Notes under the pieces: generated by a model | What the model was told of the DNA's origin: nothing | Seen by the model: the letters and a program-made list of their open reading frames with translations, nothing else | Databases searched by the model: none | Translations under genes and position numbers: made by a program | Origin: GCA-016699835 sp964543905 | Lineage (GTDB): Bacteria; Planctomycetota; Phycisphaerae; Phycisphaerales; UBA1924 | Assembly: GCA_964543905.1 (NCBI GenBank) | Contig: CAZIZO010000001.1 | Coordinates: 372,001-436,000, forward strand | Direction: 5' to 3' | Length of the DNA: 64,000 nt | In this document: positions 23,278 to 31,540 of the stretch, one piece after another | Layout of the letters: every line of letters begins with the position of its first letter | Numbering within the stretch: the first letter of the stretch is position 1

Positions 23278-24504
23278 ATGCACCCCCGTGAAGGTCCTAC
23301 ATCACGATGGCGAAGCCCGCTCGGGAGCACGAGTTCGGCCTTTGTCGCCGAGTGGGGGGGGAGGATCAAGTGCCGCGGTCTCGGGGGGCGAGCGGGGGCG
23401 CTCGAGTGGTATCGTCGGCTGTTCCGAGAGGGAGCACGCGAGGGCGGACCGGAGGTGTCCATTCCATCGGTCGTCTCGATCGTGAGGGAAGAATCGGTCG
23501 AGGGTGAGGTTGTGAAGTTCCTGACCCGGGTTGAGACCAGGCGAGCCGAGGAAGACGAAGAGTCTCGTGCGCGCGCGGTGGCGGCGGGGAGGGGCACGGG
23601 GTTGGGACGCGACGTGTCCCATCGGTTCGAGCACCTCGAAGTGGAGTCGGTGCTCATCCCCATGATTGGCTCGACGGGCGCTCGGACCTACACGCTGTGC
23701 GTATCAAGCCAGGTGGGGTGCGCCATGGGGTGCACCTTTTGCGAGACGGCACAGATGGGCTTGATCCGCTCGCTGACGACCGAAGAAATCGTGGCGCAGT
23801 GGTGGAACGCGGCCCATGTGATCGGCATCCGACCCAAGAACATCGTGTTCATGGGGATGGGCGAGCCGCTGGACAACTACGAGAACGTGGTGGCGGCGGT
23901 GGCGGTGCTGAAGGACCACAACGGACCCCACGTTCCCGTGAGCAACATCACGATCTCGACGGTGGGCCGCGTCGAGGGCCTCCGCCGGCTCTCGGAGCAG
24001 GTCAAGGAGCATGGTTGGCATCGGCTGGGGATCGCCTTTTCGCTCAACGCGCCGAACGACGCGGTGCGGGGCGAGATCATGCCCATCAATCGCAAGTGGA
24101 ACCTCGCGCAGGTGCAGAGCGCCCTGCTCAGTTGGCCCCGCTACTCGGGCACCAAGTTGTGCATCGAGTACGTGCTGATCCCCGGCGTGAACGACTCGCG
24201 CGAGTCGGCGCGAGAGGTCGCGGCGTTCTTGAAGCCGTTCGGGAACTTCGAGAGCAGCAACTCGGGCGAACAGAAGATGCTGGCGTTGCTCAACCTCATC
24301 CCATACAACCCGCGACGAAACTCCCCGTGGCCGGCGCCGAGCGAGGAAAAGGTGGATGAGTTCCTGAAATGGCTGCACGAGGACGGCGTCTTCGCGAAGC
24401 GACGGCGGACGAAGGGACGCGAGACGATGGCGGCGTGCGGGCAACTCGGCGCGGCGCACATCCGCCAACGCAAGTTGGTCCCCGTGACGGTGGCGAACAC
24501 ATGA
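23278..24504 (+). CDS. rlmN: RlmN-type radical SAM rRNA/tRNA methyltransferase
   Basis: Methylates C2 of adenine 2503 in 23S rRNA and of adenine 37 in some tRNAs using S-adenosylmethionine. The radical SAM cluster motif is CAMGCTFC, followed by ETAQMGLIRSLT; FMGMGEPLDNYENV is the SAM-binding segment, and TMAACGQLG carries the Cys that forms the methyl intermediate. The length, 408 residues, is slightly long because of a basic N-terminus. The ATG at 23278 overlaps nothing on its own strand; the frame is open further up but without a plausible start. The last four bases overlap the ATP-grasp start (ATGA), so the two are coupled. Confidence 0.92.
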   Translation: MHPREGPTSRWRSPLGSTSSAFVAEWGGRIKCRGLGGRAGALEWYRRLFREGAREGGPEVSIPSVVSIVREESVEGEVVKFLTRVETRRAEEDEESRARAVAAGRGTGLGRDVSHRFEHLEVESVLIPMIGSTGARTYTLCVSSQVGCAMGCTFCETAQMGLIRSLTTEEIVAQWWNAAHVIGIRPKNIVFMGMGEPLDNYENVVAAVAVLKDHNGPHVPVSNITISTVGRVEGLRRLSEQVKEHGWHRLGIAFSLNAPNDAVRGEIMPINRKWNLAQVQSALLSWPRYSGTKLCIEYVLIPGVNDSRESAREVAAFLKPFGNFESSNSGEQKMLALLNLIPYNPRRNSPWPAPSEEKVDEFLKWLHEDGVFAKRRRTKGRETMAACGQLGAAHIRQRKLVPVTVANT

Positions 24505-25694
24505 CGCGAGTCGCGTCGAAGATCGCGTCGCAGTCCTCCGAAGTCTCGTCAAGGGCGAGGCCTTGGCGCCGCCTGCCGCAGGCGTTTGCGGCTCGCGCGG
24601 GTCGTCTTGTCCATCACGAGTATTGGCCGACGTGGGTGTTGTACGTCCCCGTGGTGCTCCAGAACATCGGGCTCGGGCTGAGGCATGGCGGGTTCATGAC
24701 GCCGAGTTGCTGCAACCCGGAGTTCGGCAAGAGCGGCGGGATGGCCGGGGAAAGCAAAGCCCACATCTTTGAGTTGCTCGGCGCGGAACGCGACCCGCGT
24801 GTCCTGCCGCTCCGGTTGATCGCGGCGGGTGAGGCGCCCTCGGCGCGGGCGGAGCGTGTCCTTGCGCTCGTGCGAGCCGAGTCGGCGCTGGGGGGCTATC
24901 CCGTGATCCTCAAGCCCAACAGCGGTGAGCGTGGGCACGCGGTCAAGATCGCGAGGGATGACGCCGACGTGCACGCGTACTTCGCGACGATGACCGCGGA
25001 CGCGATCGTGCAACGCTACCACCCCGGGCCGATGGAGTGCGGGGTGATGTGGGTCCGGACCCTCGGGCCTGACGGCGATGCCCGACCGCGCGATGCGGCC
25101 GCGCCGAAAGATGGGCTCCGGGGAGAAGTGTTCGCGATCACCGACAAGGTTTTTCCTTTCGTCGAAGGCGACGGCCGGCGAACGCTCGAAGACCTCATCT
25201 GGGATCATCCACGATACCGGCGACAGGCCGGGGTGTTTCTGGCTCGTTTCGCGGGGCAGATCACGCGCGTGCCCGCCAGGGGCGAACGGGTGCCGCTCGC
25301 GCGTTCGGGGAATCACTGCCAGGGCGTTCTGTTTCGCGACGGCGAGCACCTCCGATCACCGGCGCTGGAATCCGCGATCGATGCCCTCGCGTCGGCGTTT
25401 CCCCGGCTCGACGTGGGACGATTCGATATCCGGTACGAGAGCGTTGAGAAGTTGCAGCGCGGAGAGTTCGGGATCGTCGAACTCAACGGAACGGCCTCCG
25501 AGCCGACGAACATCTACGACCCCGATCGATCGGTCTGGTGGGCCTGGAGCGTCCTGCTGCGACTCTGGCGACGCCTCTATGTGCTGGGCGAGGCACGACG
25601 ACGCGAGGGTGTGCCCATGAGCAACCTGCGGACGCTGCTGCACGAGACGCGGGAGCACTTCCGGTCGAGACGCGGGCCGGCGATCTCGGATTGA
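24501..25694 (+). CDS. ATP-grasp enzyme, D-Ala-D-Ala-ligase-like carboxylate-amine ligase
   Basis: A 397-residue protein of the ATP-grasp fold. YPVILKPNSGERGHAVKIAR is the ATP-binding beta strand with its glycine loop, DAIVQRYHPGP follows, EFGIVELNGTASEPTNIY contains the Mg-binding Glu and Asn, and FDIRYES is a catalytic-loop segment. The N-terminal part (EYWPTWVLYVPVVLQNIGLG, then CCNPEFGKSGGMAGESK) is characteristic of a group of ligases of unknown product. It begins at the ATGA overlap with rlmN. It ends just before a hairpin terminator. The substrate is not known. Confidence 0.83.
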   Translation: MTRVASKIASQSSEVSSRARPWRRLPQAFAARAGRLVHHEYWPTWVLYVPVVLQNIGLGLRHGGFMTPSCCNPEFGKSGGMAGESKAHIFELLGAERDPRVLPLRLIAAGEAPSARAERVLALVRAESALGGYPVILKPNSGERGHAVKIARDDADVHAYFATMTADAIVQRYHPGPMECGVMWVRTLGPDGDARPRDAAAPKDGLRGEVFAITDKVFPFVEGDGRRTLEDLIWDHPRYRRQAGVFLARFAGQITRVPARGERVPLARSGNHCQGVLFRDGEHLRSPALESAIDALASAFPRLDVGRFDIRYESVEKLQRGEFGIVELNGTASEPTNIYDPDRSVWWAWSVLLRLWRRLYVLGEARRREGVPMSNLRTLLHETREHFRSRRGPAISD

Positions 25695-25710
25695 GGACCG
25701 CAAACAAAGA

Positions 25711-25729
25711 GGGCGCCACGGCGGCGCCC
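25711..25729. terminator. Hairpin between ATP-grasp gene and infC (bidirectional candidate)
   Basis: GGGCGCC (25711-25717) and GGCGCCC (25723-25729) form a perfect 7-base stem with a 5-base loop, in the 91-base gap between convergent genes. The minus-strand side is followed by TCTTTGTTTG, a weak T tract, so it may end transcription from infC as well as from the ATP-grasp gene. Confidence 0.65.
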
Positions 25730-25785
25730 TGATGGTGTTGCTCGTCCATATCAGAAGACCACGCCGAGGCGGAGATTCCGCCGAT

Positions 25786-26496
25786 TCACGCCTTGGCGTC
25801 GTCCCCGTCGTCGTGATCGTCGTCGTGGCCCTCGGCTTCGAGTTCGGCCTCGAGTTGCTCGAGGCTCTTTTCCTCTTCCACCTTCTCGCCCTTCGCGAGT
25901 TTCTCGGCCTTTTCCTTCTCGAGTTTGCGCTTGGCGGCTTCCACCTTGACCTTATCGGGAGCGAGGATGATGCTGGCGGCCTTCATCATCCAACGCGGGG
26001 GCTGCTCCACGCGGCTGATGTCCGCGAGTTTGTCCCGGCACGTCGCCAGATTCTGCAGGCCCAGTTCCTTGTGCGCGATCTCGCGCCCCTTGAACCGCTG
26101 CGTGAACATGACCTTGTGCCCCGCCATCAGGAATCGACGCGCCTGGTCGACGCGGACCTGGATGTCGTGCGGATCGATCTTGACGCTGCGCCCGAGGCGC
26201 AGTTCCTTCATCTCGCTCGCCTTGCTCGCCGCTCGGGTCTTGCGGGCCTTCTGCGACAACTCGTACTTGTACTTCCCGTAGTCCATGATCTTGCAGACCG
26301 GGGGGCGAGCCTCGGGAGAGATCTCGACGAGGTCAAGACCCCTCTCCTGCGCCATGCGCATGGCCTCCGAAGTCTCGATGACCCCGATCTGCTCGTTGTC
26401 GGGTCCCACCACGCGGATGGGCGAGATGCGGATCATGAGGTTGACCCGCGTGCGTTGCACGGGGCCAGAGTCGCGGCTAAAGCGTCCGAAAGCGAT
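25786..26496 (-). CDS. infC: Translation initiation factor IF-3, probable ATC start, acidic C-terminal tail
   Basis: IF3 binds the 30S subunit and proofreads the start codon. The N-domain (IRVVGPDNEQIGVIETSEAM), the linker (DYGKYKYELSQKARKTRAAS) and the C-domain (EMKELRLGRSVKIDPHDIQV, HKVMFTQRFKGREIAH) are complete. The last 45 residues are a Lys/Glu coil followed by an Asp-rich end (GHDDDHDDGDDA), longer than in E. coli. I place the start at the ATC at 26496, because GAGGAG ends seven bases before it and because it gives the needed RVN residues before the first strand; the GTG at 26460 and ATG at 26436 have no ribosome-binding site. E. coli infC uses AUU for autoregulation. The usual rpmI-rplT partners are not downstream. 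Confidence 0.93.
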   Translation of the reverse strand: MAFGRFSRDSGPVQRTRVNLMIRISPIRVVGPDNEQIGVIETSEAMRMAQERGLDLVEISPEARPPVCKIMDYGKYKYELSQKARKTRAASKASEMKELRLGRSVKIDPHDIQVRVDQARRFLMAGHKVMFTQRFKGREIAHKELGLQNLATCRDKLADISRVEQPPRWMMKAASIILAPDKVKVEAAKRKLEKEKAEKLAKGEKVEEEKSLEQLEAELEAEGHDDDHDDGDDAKA

Positions 26497-26804
26497 GGTT
26501 CAACTCCTCTACAAGAAACACATGGTCTCAACGAACGATCAGGCTTCAACCGCAGGAGACGAACGAACGCACTCGTTTCGACTCGGGCGGCTCATCCAAC
26601 GCGAGATGGGAAAGCACGAGGCCGGACGCGATCATGATGGACTGCAGAAGCCGGAAAGGCTCCATCCCCCTCGGAGTGTTCGCGTTGCGTCGCAGCGTCG
26701 TGACGTCATGAGCCCGATGATATGGCCCGACAAATGACGGATTCGATCCTCTTGATTGAGAATTCAAACAAAATGCGAACACCGCCCGAGGAGGTTGAGT
26801 TCCT
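26497..26804. other. Intergenic region between xer and infC; infC leader
   Basis: Both neighbours are on the minus strand. The bases next to infC (26504-26509) hold its strong GAGGAG. The part near 26740-26780 is AT-rich for this genome (TTGATTGAGAATTCAAAC on the plus strand) and is a likely promoter area, but I cannot fix a -35/-10 pair. No gene, tRNA or clear terminator is seen. Confidence 0.5.
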
Positions 26805-27818
26805 TCATGCGCGGGGGTGGTGGGCACGGTGCGTCGCGCGAATCCGAGAAGCGTCTACGTGGGTGTAGATTTGCGTGGTTGCGATGTCGGCGTGCCCCAG
26901 CATCTCCTGCACCGCCCGCAAATCCGCCCCACCGGACAGGAGATGTGTGGCGAAACTGTGGCGGAACGTATGCGGATGAACATCGGGCACACCTGCGTCC
27001 TTTGCCGCGCGCTTGACGATCTGCCAGATCGCCACGCGTTCCAGCGGGCGACCGGTCTTGGAGAGGAACAACCGCCCTCGATCGTTCGCGTCGCCGCGCA
27101 GGAGGCTGGGACGGCAGCGATCGAGATACTCGCGGAGCGCGACTTGTGCGGGCTTGCCGACCGGGACGAGGCGTGTCTTCGTCCCCTTGCCGGTGATGCG
27201 AATGCAGGCGAGGGATTCAAAGTAGTCGCTCACCGACGCGTTGGCCGCCTCCGACGCGCGGAGCCCGCTGGAATAGAGCAACTCCAGAAGCGCCCGATCC
27301 CGCACGCGAAGATCGGCGAGCGCCCGATCGGCGTCGGTCGCGCGAACTCGCGGCGACTTCGGGGCCGCACGCTTTCCCGGCGCGTGCAGGATGTCGCGCA
27401 CCTTCGCGGGAGTCATCACGTCAGGCAAGTTGCGCCAGCGTGCCGGACGGTCGAGGATGTCCGCCGGGTTGGAGACGTGCAGCCCCGTCGCGAGTGCCCA
27501 ACGGCAATACACCTTCAACGACGAGATGTGCCGCGTCGCCGACGACGCCTCCATTCCCCGATGCGCCCGCAGCGAGCCGATGTGGTCCGTCAGGTGTCGC
27601 GGCTCGATCTTCCCGGGCGAGGACACGCCCTGCGCGTGCACGAACTGGAAGAAGTCGGCCAGGTCACGGGCGTAGGCCTCCAGGGTGTTGGGGGAGAGAT
27701 TGCACTCGACGGAGAGGAACGTCAGAAAGCGATCATGCACATCTGAATAGCCTCGCGGCAGCGCCGCCACGCGCGTGGCGGTCCGAGTTGGCCGAGCCTT
27801 TGCCTTCCAACGGAGCAT
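26805..27818 (-). CDS. Tyrosine site-specific recombinase of the XerC/XerD type
   Basis: A 337-residue recombinase. The N-terminal SAM-like core-binding domain (RFLTFLSVECNLSPNTLEAY) is followed by the catalytic domain with all expected residues: Arg in LLYSSGLRASEA, Lys in ITGKGTKTRLVP, HTFRHSFATHLL (His, Arg), LGHADIATTQIYTHVD (His, then nucleophile Tyr). Xer proteins resolve chromosome dimers at dif with FtsK. There are no attachment-site-like direct repeats, excisionase or phage genes beside it, so a housekeeping role is more likely than an integrase role. The ATG at 27818 is chosen; the open frame continues to 27887 with no better ribosome-binding site. Compared with XerC/D (about 300 residues), there is an extra segment near residues 150-165 (GKRAAPKSPRVRATDADR). 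Confidence 0.9.
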   Translation of the reverse strand: MLRWKAKARPTRTATRVAALPRGYSDVHDRFLTFLSVECNLSPNTLEAYARDLADFFQFVHAQGVSSPGKIEPRHLTDHIGSLRAHRGMEASSATRHISSLKVYCRWALATGLHVSNPADILDRPARWRNLPDVMTPAKVRDILHAPGKRAAPKSPRVRATDADRALADLRVRDRALLELLYSSGLRASEAANASVSDYFESLACIRITGKGTKTRLVPVGKPAQVALREYLDRCRPSLLRGDANDRGRLFLSKTGRPLERVAIWQIVKRAAKDAGVPDVHPHTFRHSFATHLLSGGADLRAVQEMLGHADIATTQIYTHVDASRIRATHRAHHPRA

Positions 27819-27890
27819 GGGAAGTTGTATCGGCCAACCGCTGGCAAATCGAACACGGTGCAGGACGGTGGCATTCCCACCAACCATACG

Positions 27891-27917
27891 AAAATGCCCC
27901 GGCGGAAGGCCGGGGCA
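27891..27917 (-). terminator. Terminator after flagellin 1
   Basis: On the minus strand an 8-base stem TGCCCCGG with CCGGGGCA and a 7-base loop is followed by TTTT. It lies 30 bases after the flagellin stop and matches a Rho-independent terminator. Confidence 0.85.
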
Positions 27918-27947
27918 TAAGGATCATGTCACGTTGTCGCGGTCGGC

Positions 27948-29501
27948 TTAGCCGAGCAACTGCAAGGCCGACTGCGGCTGCTGGTTGGCCAGCGACAAGA
28001 TGTTCGTCGAGGCCGAGACCAGGATCTGACCGCGGGTGAGGTTCGCCGTCTCCTCGGCGAAGTTGGCGTCGCGGATGACGCTCTGGGCGGCGGCGGTGTT
28101 CTCAACCGCGATGCCGAGGCTTCGGATCGTGGCGCCGACGGTGTTCTTCTGGAAGGCACCGAGGCGGCCGCGGAGGCCCGAGACCTGCTTGATGGACTCG
28201 GAGACGATCTTCTGGGCGTCGTCGATGTTGCCGGTGACCAGGTTGTTGGTCTTGCCGGAGGCGAGGGAGTTGAGGTAGCCGACGGTGGAGTTGCCGAGTT
28301 TGCGGGCGGAGACGTCCTGGATGCCCATGGAGACCTTGCCGGCGATATCGACCTTGGAGGCGAGTTGGAAGTCCGCGCCACCGCCGGTGATGCTGAAGGC
28401 GGCGTTGGTGCCGTTGACGGCGCCAAGGGTCTGAGCCTTGTTGGACCCGGAGGCGTCGGAGAGGGTGACTTCGACGTCGAGGAAGTCGGTGTTGATGCGG
28501 ATGGTCCGTCCCTGGGCGGTGGCCTGGATTCCGTTGATGGTGGCGCCGACGTTCTGTCCGAAGTCGGTGACGCCGTTGGACGCGGAGGAGAAGGCGGTGC
28601 GATCGGTGGTCGCCGTGGAGGCGGCGCCAAAGTTCGCGCTGGCGAGGCTGTAGACACCGCGGTTGCCGGCGCCGGAGCCGTTGGTCGTGCTGTTGATGCC
28701 GGCGGAGTTGGTGGCCTTGACGCTGACGTACTCGGTCGAGCCGTACTCGGTGGAGAAGAGTTTGATGCCGGTGCCGGAGGTCTTGGCCTCGACGCCGGTC
28801 ACGTTCTTGAAGGTGTTGATGGCGGCGGCGATGTTGGCGAGGGTGGTGCCCGAGGCGAAGGAGAGTTCGCGAGAGCCCTTGCTCCCGCCGATCTCCAGCA
28901 CGAGCGACGATCCGGTGTTGAGATTGACGGACGTGCCGCCGAGCGACAGGAAGAAGCCGCCCTGCTGGGCCGAGGTGGTGACCTGGATGTCGACGGCGAG
29001 GCTGCTGCCGGAGGTCTTGGCGGCGTTCACGCGGTAGTCGGAGACGCCGGTGGCCACGTTGCTGACCTTGAAGTCAAAGTTCCCGTTGAGGAGTTTGATG
29101 CCCTGGAAGTTGGTGGCGGAGGAGACGCGATCGATGGTCTGGAGGATCGAGTCGATCTGGAGTTGGTTCGCCTGCTTTTCCTCGGTCGAAAGACCGGCCT
29201 TGGAGGCCGAGGTGGTGAGGAGGCCTTGGAGTTCGGTCAGGAGGCTCGAGACTTCCTGCAAACCGCCTTCGGCGATGTTGGCGACCTGATCGGCGCGATC
29301 GGCGTTGTTGATGGCGGCATTGAGCGCCTTCTGCTCGGAGCGCAGGTTCTCGCTCACGATGAGGCCCGCGGGGTCATCCTTGCCGCGGTTGATCTTGAGA
29401 CCGGTGCTCAATCGCTCCAGCGAGGTGGAGAGCGAGAGATTGTTCTGCCCCAAGACGCGCTGGGCAATCAAGGACTGAACGTTCGTGTTGATACGACCCA
29501 T
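27948..29501 (-). CDS. Flagellin 1
   Basis: Filament subunit, 517 residues. The D0/D1 N-terminus is typical: MGRINTNVQSLIAQRVLGQN, then LSTGLKINRGKDDPAGLIVS. The C-terminal D1/D0 helices carry SVIRDANFAEETANLTRGQI and end in ALQLLG. The middle (about residues 150-410) is the variable, surface-exposed part and contains a flagellin hook-IN-type segment (LSFASGTTLANIAAAINTF). The start has GGAGG seven bases upstream within CACGGAGG. It is the last gene of the flagellar block and has its own terminator. It is clearly homologous to flagellin 2 at the ends, while the middle regions differ. Confidence 0.96.
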   Translation of the reverse strand: MGRINTNVQSLIAQRVLGQNNLSLSTSLERLSTGLKINRGKDDPAGLIVSENLRSEQKALNAAINNADRADQVANIAEGGLQEVSSLLTELQGLLTTSASKAGLSTEEKQANQLQIDSILQTIDRVSSATNFQGIKLLNGNFDFKVSNVATGVSDYRVNAAKTSGSSLAVDIQVTTSAQQGGFFLSLGGTSVNLNTGSSLVLEIGGSKGSRELSFASGTTLANIAAAINTFKNVTGVEAKTSGTGIKLFSTEYGSTEYVSVKATNSAGINSTTNGSGAGNRGVYSLASANFGAASTATTDRTAFSSASNGVTDFGQNVGATINGIQATAQGRTIRINTDFLDVEVTLSDASGSNKAQTLGAVNGTNAAFSITGGGADFQLASKVDIAGKVSMGIQDVSARKLGNSTVGYLNSLASGKTNNLVTGNIDDAQKIVSESIKQVSGLRGRLGAFQKNTVGATIRSLGIAVENTAAAQSVIRDANFAEETANLTRGQILVSASTNILSLANQQPQSALQLLG

Positions 29502-29537
29502 GAGAACCTCCGTGCATTGCCGCGCAACTGAAAAAAG

Positions 29538-29553
29538 TGCGAGCGGCTCGCCA
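29538..29553 (-). promoter_or_regulatory. Weak sigma-54-type promoter candidate for flagellin 1
   Basis: On the minus strand TGGCGAGCCGCTCGCA has the invariant GG and GC with ten bases between them, as in sigma-54 -24/-12 elements, 37 bases before the ATG. The inner positions (GA for AC, TC for TT) deviate and the sequence is itself palindromic, so the match could be chance. Confidence 0.3.
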
Positions 29554-29790
29554 TGACGTTGTCACGCCGAGCCGACGCGGCCCGTCGTCGGGAGGGCGAT
29601 CCGTCGCGCCACCCGGCCGGGCGCGATCCGTCGCGTCCGGCACTCGCCCCACCGCGACACACGCGGACGAGACGAGCGCGGTGAGGATCGGGAAGCGGTG
29701 AGGGCGGGTTCAGCCGGAAGGGCGTGGGAGGCACGAAGGCGAGCGGAAGGGGCGGGCGCAGACGATGGAGACGGCGTGACGCGCATAAAC

Positions 29791-29814
29791 AAACCCCCGA
29801 ATGGGCGGGGGTTT
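29791..29814 (-). terminator. Terminator after flagellin 2
   Basis: AAACCCCC (29791-29798) pairs with GGGGGTTT (29807-29814) around an 8-base loop, 35 bases after the flagellin 2 stop; on the minus strand the stem runs into TTTGTTTATG. The symmetric A/T ends mean it could act on both strands. Confidence 0.8.
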
Positions 29815-29848
29815 GGCGGAGGAACGGCGCGGGCTCACGCGGCGGGTC

Positions 29849-31405
29849 TTAGCCCAGGAGTTGCAGGACCTGCTGGGATTGCTGGTTGGCAATGCCGAGG
29901 GTGGAGGTTCCGGCGGAGGAGAGGATCTGAGCGCGGCTGAGTTTGGCGGTTTCCTGCGCAAAGTCGGCGTCGCGGATGACGGACTCGCTGGCGGTCAGGT
30001 TCTCAAAGGCGGCCTGCAGGGCACGAGAGTTGGTGTCGAGGACGTTTCGGCTGAAGGCTCCAAGGCGTCCGCGAAGGACGGAGACCTGGTCGATGGCGGC
30101 ATCCAGGATCCGCGACGCCGCGCTGAAATCCCCCCGTTTGTGGGACATCTCGATGTCGTTGAGTTGGCCCGACTTGAGGCTGGAGAGGTAGGTGAGGGAA
30201 CCGTTGATGAGGGTTCCGCCGAGGGAGGAGGCGGCCATGGAGGGGATGCCGATGGAGACCTGCTGCTGGGCGTTGACCTCGGGCCCGATCTGGAAGGCGG
30301 CGCCGCCGCCGGTGACGTAGAAGGTGGAGGGGTTGGCGGTGGGGCGTGTGGCGAAGTCGGAGGTGAGGATGATCTCGCCTCCGAGGGGCCCGGAGTTGAC
30401 GGTGATCTTGAGCCCCTGTCCACGGGCGAGGTTGCCGTTGACGAGGGCCTGGACGTCGCGACCGATGTCGTTCTCGGCGGCGACGAGGGTTCCGGCGGAG
30501 AGCAAGGCGGACCAGGCGAAGGGGGAGGAGGTGGGCGGGGGCGCGTTGTTGGCGAGGGCATAGGCGCGCCAGGAGTTGTCGGCGGGGTTGGTGGGCCCGC
30601 CCTGGCGGCGGACGCTGACGAAGGCGTCGGAGCCATAATCGACGGTCTCGAAGACCATGCCCGAGTTCTGGTCGCTGGGGTTGATCAGGCGGGCGCGGAC
30701 GCCGGTGATTCCGGTGATGTTGTTGACGCTGGCGACGACGTTGGTGAGCGAGGTGCCGGAGGTGATCGACAGCACCTCGACGCCCCGCGGCCCGCGGACT
30801 TCGAGGTTCATGGACGAGACGATCTCGCCCGGCTGCCCGACGACGCCGCGGTAGTACAGCGCCCCGATCTGGGCCGAGTTCAGCACGTCGATATCGACCT
30901 GCAGGTTCGCCTGGTTGAGGAAACTGGCGTTGTTGATGCGGGCCTGCGCGACGGCCGAGGTCGCGATCCCGGACAACTTATAGTCGAGCGAGCCGTTGAG
31001 CAGTTTGAGGCTGCCGAAGGAGGCCGTGTTCGAGATGCGGGTGATCGAGTCGATCGCGGAATCGATCTGCAACTGGTTCGCGTCCCGCTCGTCCCGCGAG
31101 GTGAGGTTCGCCGATTCGACGATCAGGCTGCGGATCGAGTTGAGCAACTGGTTGACCTCGTTGAGCGAGGCCTCGGTCGTGGCGATGACGGTGTTCGCAC
31201 GATCCGAGTTTTTGATGCCCTGGTCCACACCCTGGATCGTGGAGCGCAGGCGTTCCGAGATGATGAGCCCCGCCGGATCGTCCGACCCGCGGTTGATGCG
31301 CAACCCCGTCGAGAGCCGCTCGAGACGGATTCCCAGTTCCTTCTGGGTGCGACCAAAGTTGGCCTGGGCGATGACACTGGGAACGTTGGTATTGATACGA
31401 GCCAT
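29849..31405 (-). CDS. Flagellin 2
   Basis: Second filament protein, 518 residues. N-terminus MARINTNVPSVIAQANFGRT and LSTGLRINRGSDDPAGLIIS; C-terminus SVIRDADFAQETAKLSRAQI ending VLQLLG. The variable centre has a hook-IN-type segment (LEVRGPRGVEVLSITSGTSL) and shares little with flagellin 1. The ribosome-binding site GGAGG lies in a hairpin that looks like a CsrA target (31408-31423), which flagellin 1 lacks. The gene follows csrA by 135 bases and ends with its own terminator. It could form a distinct filament zone or be expressed at another time. Confidence 0.95.
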   Translation of the reverse strand: MARINTNVPSVIAQANFGRTQKELGIRLERLSTGLRINRGSDDPAGLIISERLRSTIQGVDQGIKNSDRANTVIATTEASLNEVNQLLNSIRSLIVESANLTSRDERDANQLQIDSAIDSITRISNTASFGSLKLLNGSLDYKLSGIATSAVAQARINNASFLNQANLQVDIDVLNSAQIGALYYRGVVGQPGEIVSSMNLEVRGPRGVEVLSITSGTSLTNVVASVNNITGITGVRARLINPSDQNSGMVFETVDYGSDAFVSVRRQGGPTNPADNSWRAYALANNAPPPTSSPFAWSALLSAGTLVAAENDIGRDVQALVNGNLARGQGLKITVNSGPLGGEIILTSDFATRPTANPSTFYVTGGGAAFQIGPEVNAQQQVSIGIPSMAASSLGGTLINGSLTYLSSLKSGQLNDIEMSHKRGDFSAASRILDAAIDQVSVLRGRLGAFSRNVLDTNSRALQAAFENLTASESVIRDADFAQETAKLSRAQILSSAGTSTLGIANQQSQQVLQLLG

Positions 31406-31407
31406 GG

Positions 31408-31423
31408 CGATCCTCCGTGATCG
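31408..31423 (-). promoter_or_regulatory. CsrA-type binding hairpin over the flagellin 2 ribosome-binding site
   Basis: On the minus strand CGATC-ACGGAG-GATCG forms a perfect 5-base stem with the six-base loop ACGGAG. This is the layout of a high-affinity CsrA site (A-N-GGA in a hexaloop), and the GGAG of the loop is the Shine-Dalgarno sequence, ending three bases before the stem closes and about seven before the ATG at 31405. csrA and fliW are the next genes upstream. Confidence 0.7.
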
Positions 31424-31540
31424 TCGACGTTGGGTTCTTCCGTGCCTCAGTCAGGGGGAATGCCCCGGATCAGATCAAGAACAGGAGTGGACGGGTGAAA
31501 CGAGGGACAACGAGGTTTCGACAAACGAAATGGATTCTGG

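Larger units (their letters stand above)
29502..29848. other. Spacer between the two flagellin genes
   Basis: Holds the terminator of flagellin 2 (29791-29814), a sigma-54-like element (29538-29553) and the ribosome-binding site of flagellin 1. No additional gene is supported; the arginine-rich open frames at 29560-29790 are GC-skew artefacts. The presence of both a terminator and promoter-like sequence suggests that flagellin 1 is transcribed separately. Confidence 0.55.

Noticed and set aside
26805..27818. The Xer recombinase as a sign of an integrated element.
   Set aside because: No direct repeats, tRNA target, excisionase, phage or conjugation genes are beside it, and both flanks are ordinary core genes.
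29538..29553. A firm sigma-54 promoter for the flagellins.
   Set aside because: Only the GG-N10-GC skeleton matches and the site is self-complementary; I list it as a weak candidate only.
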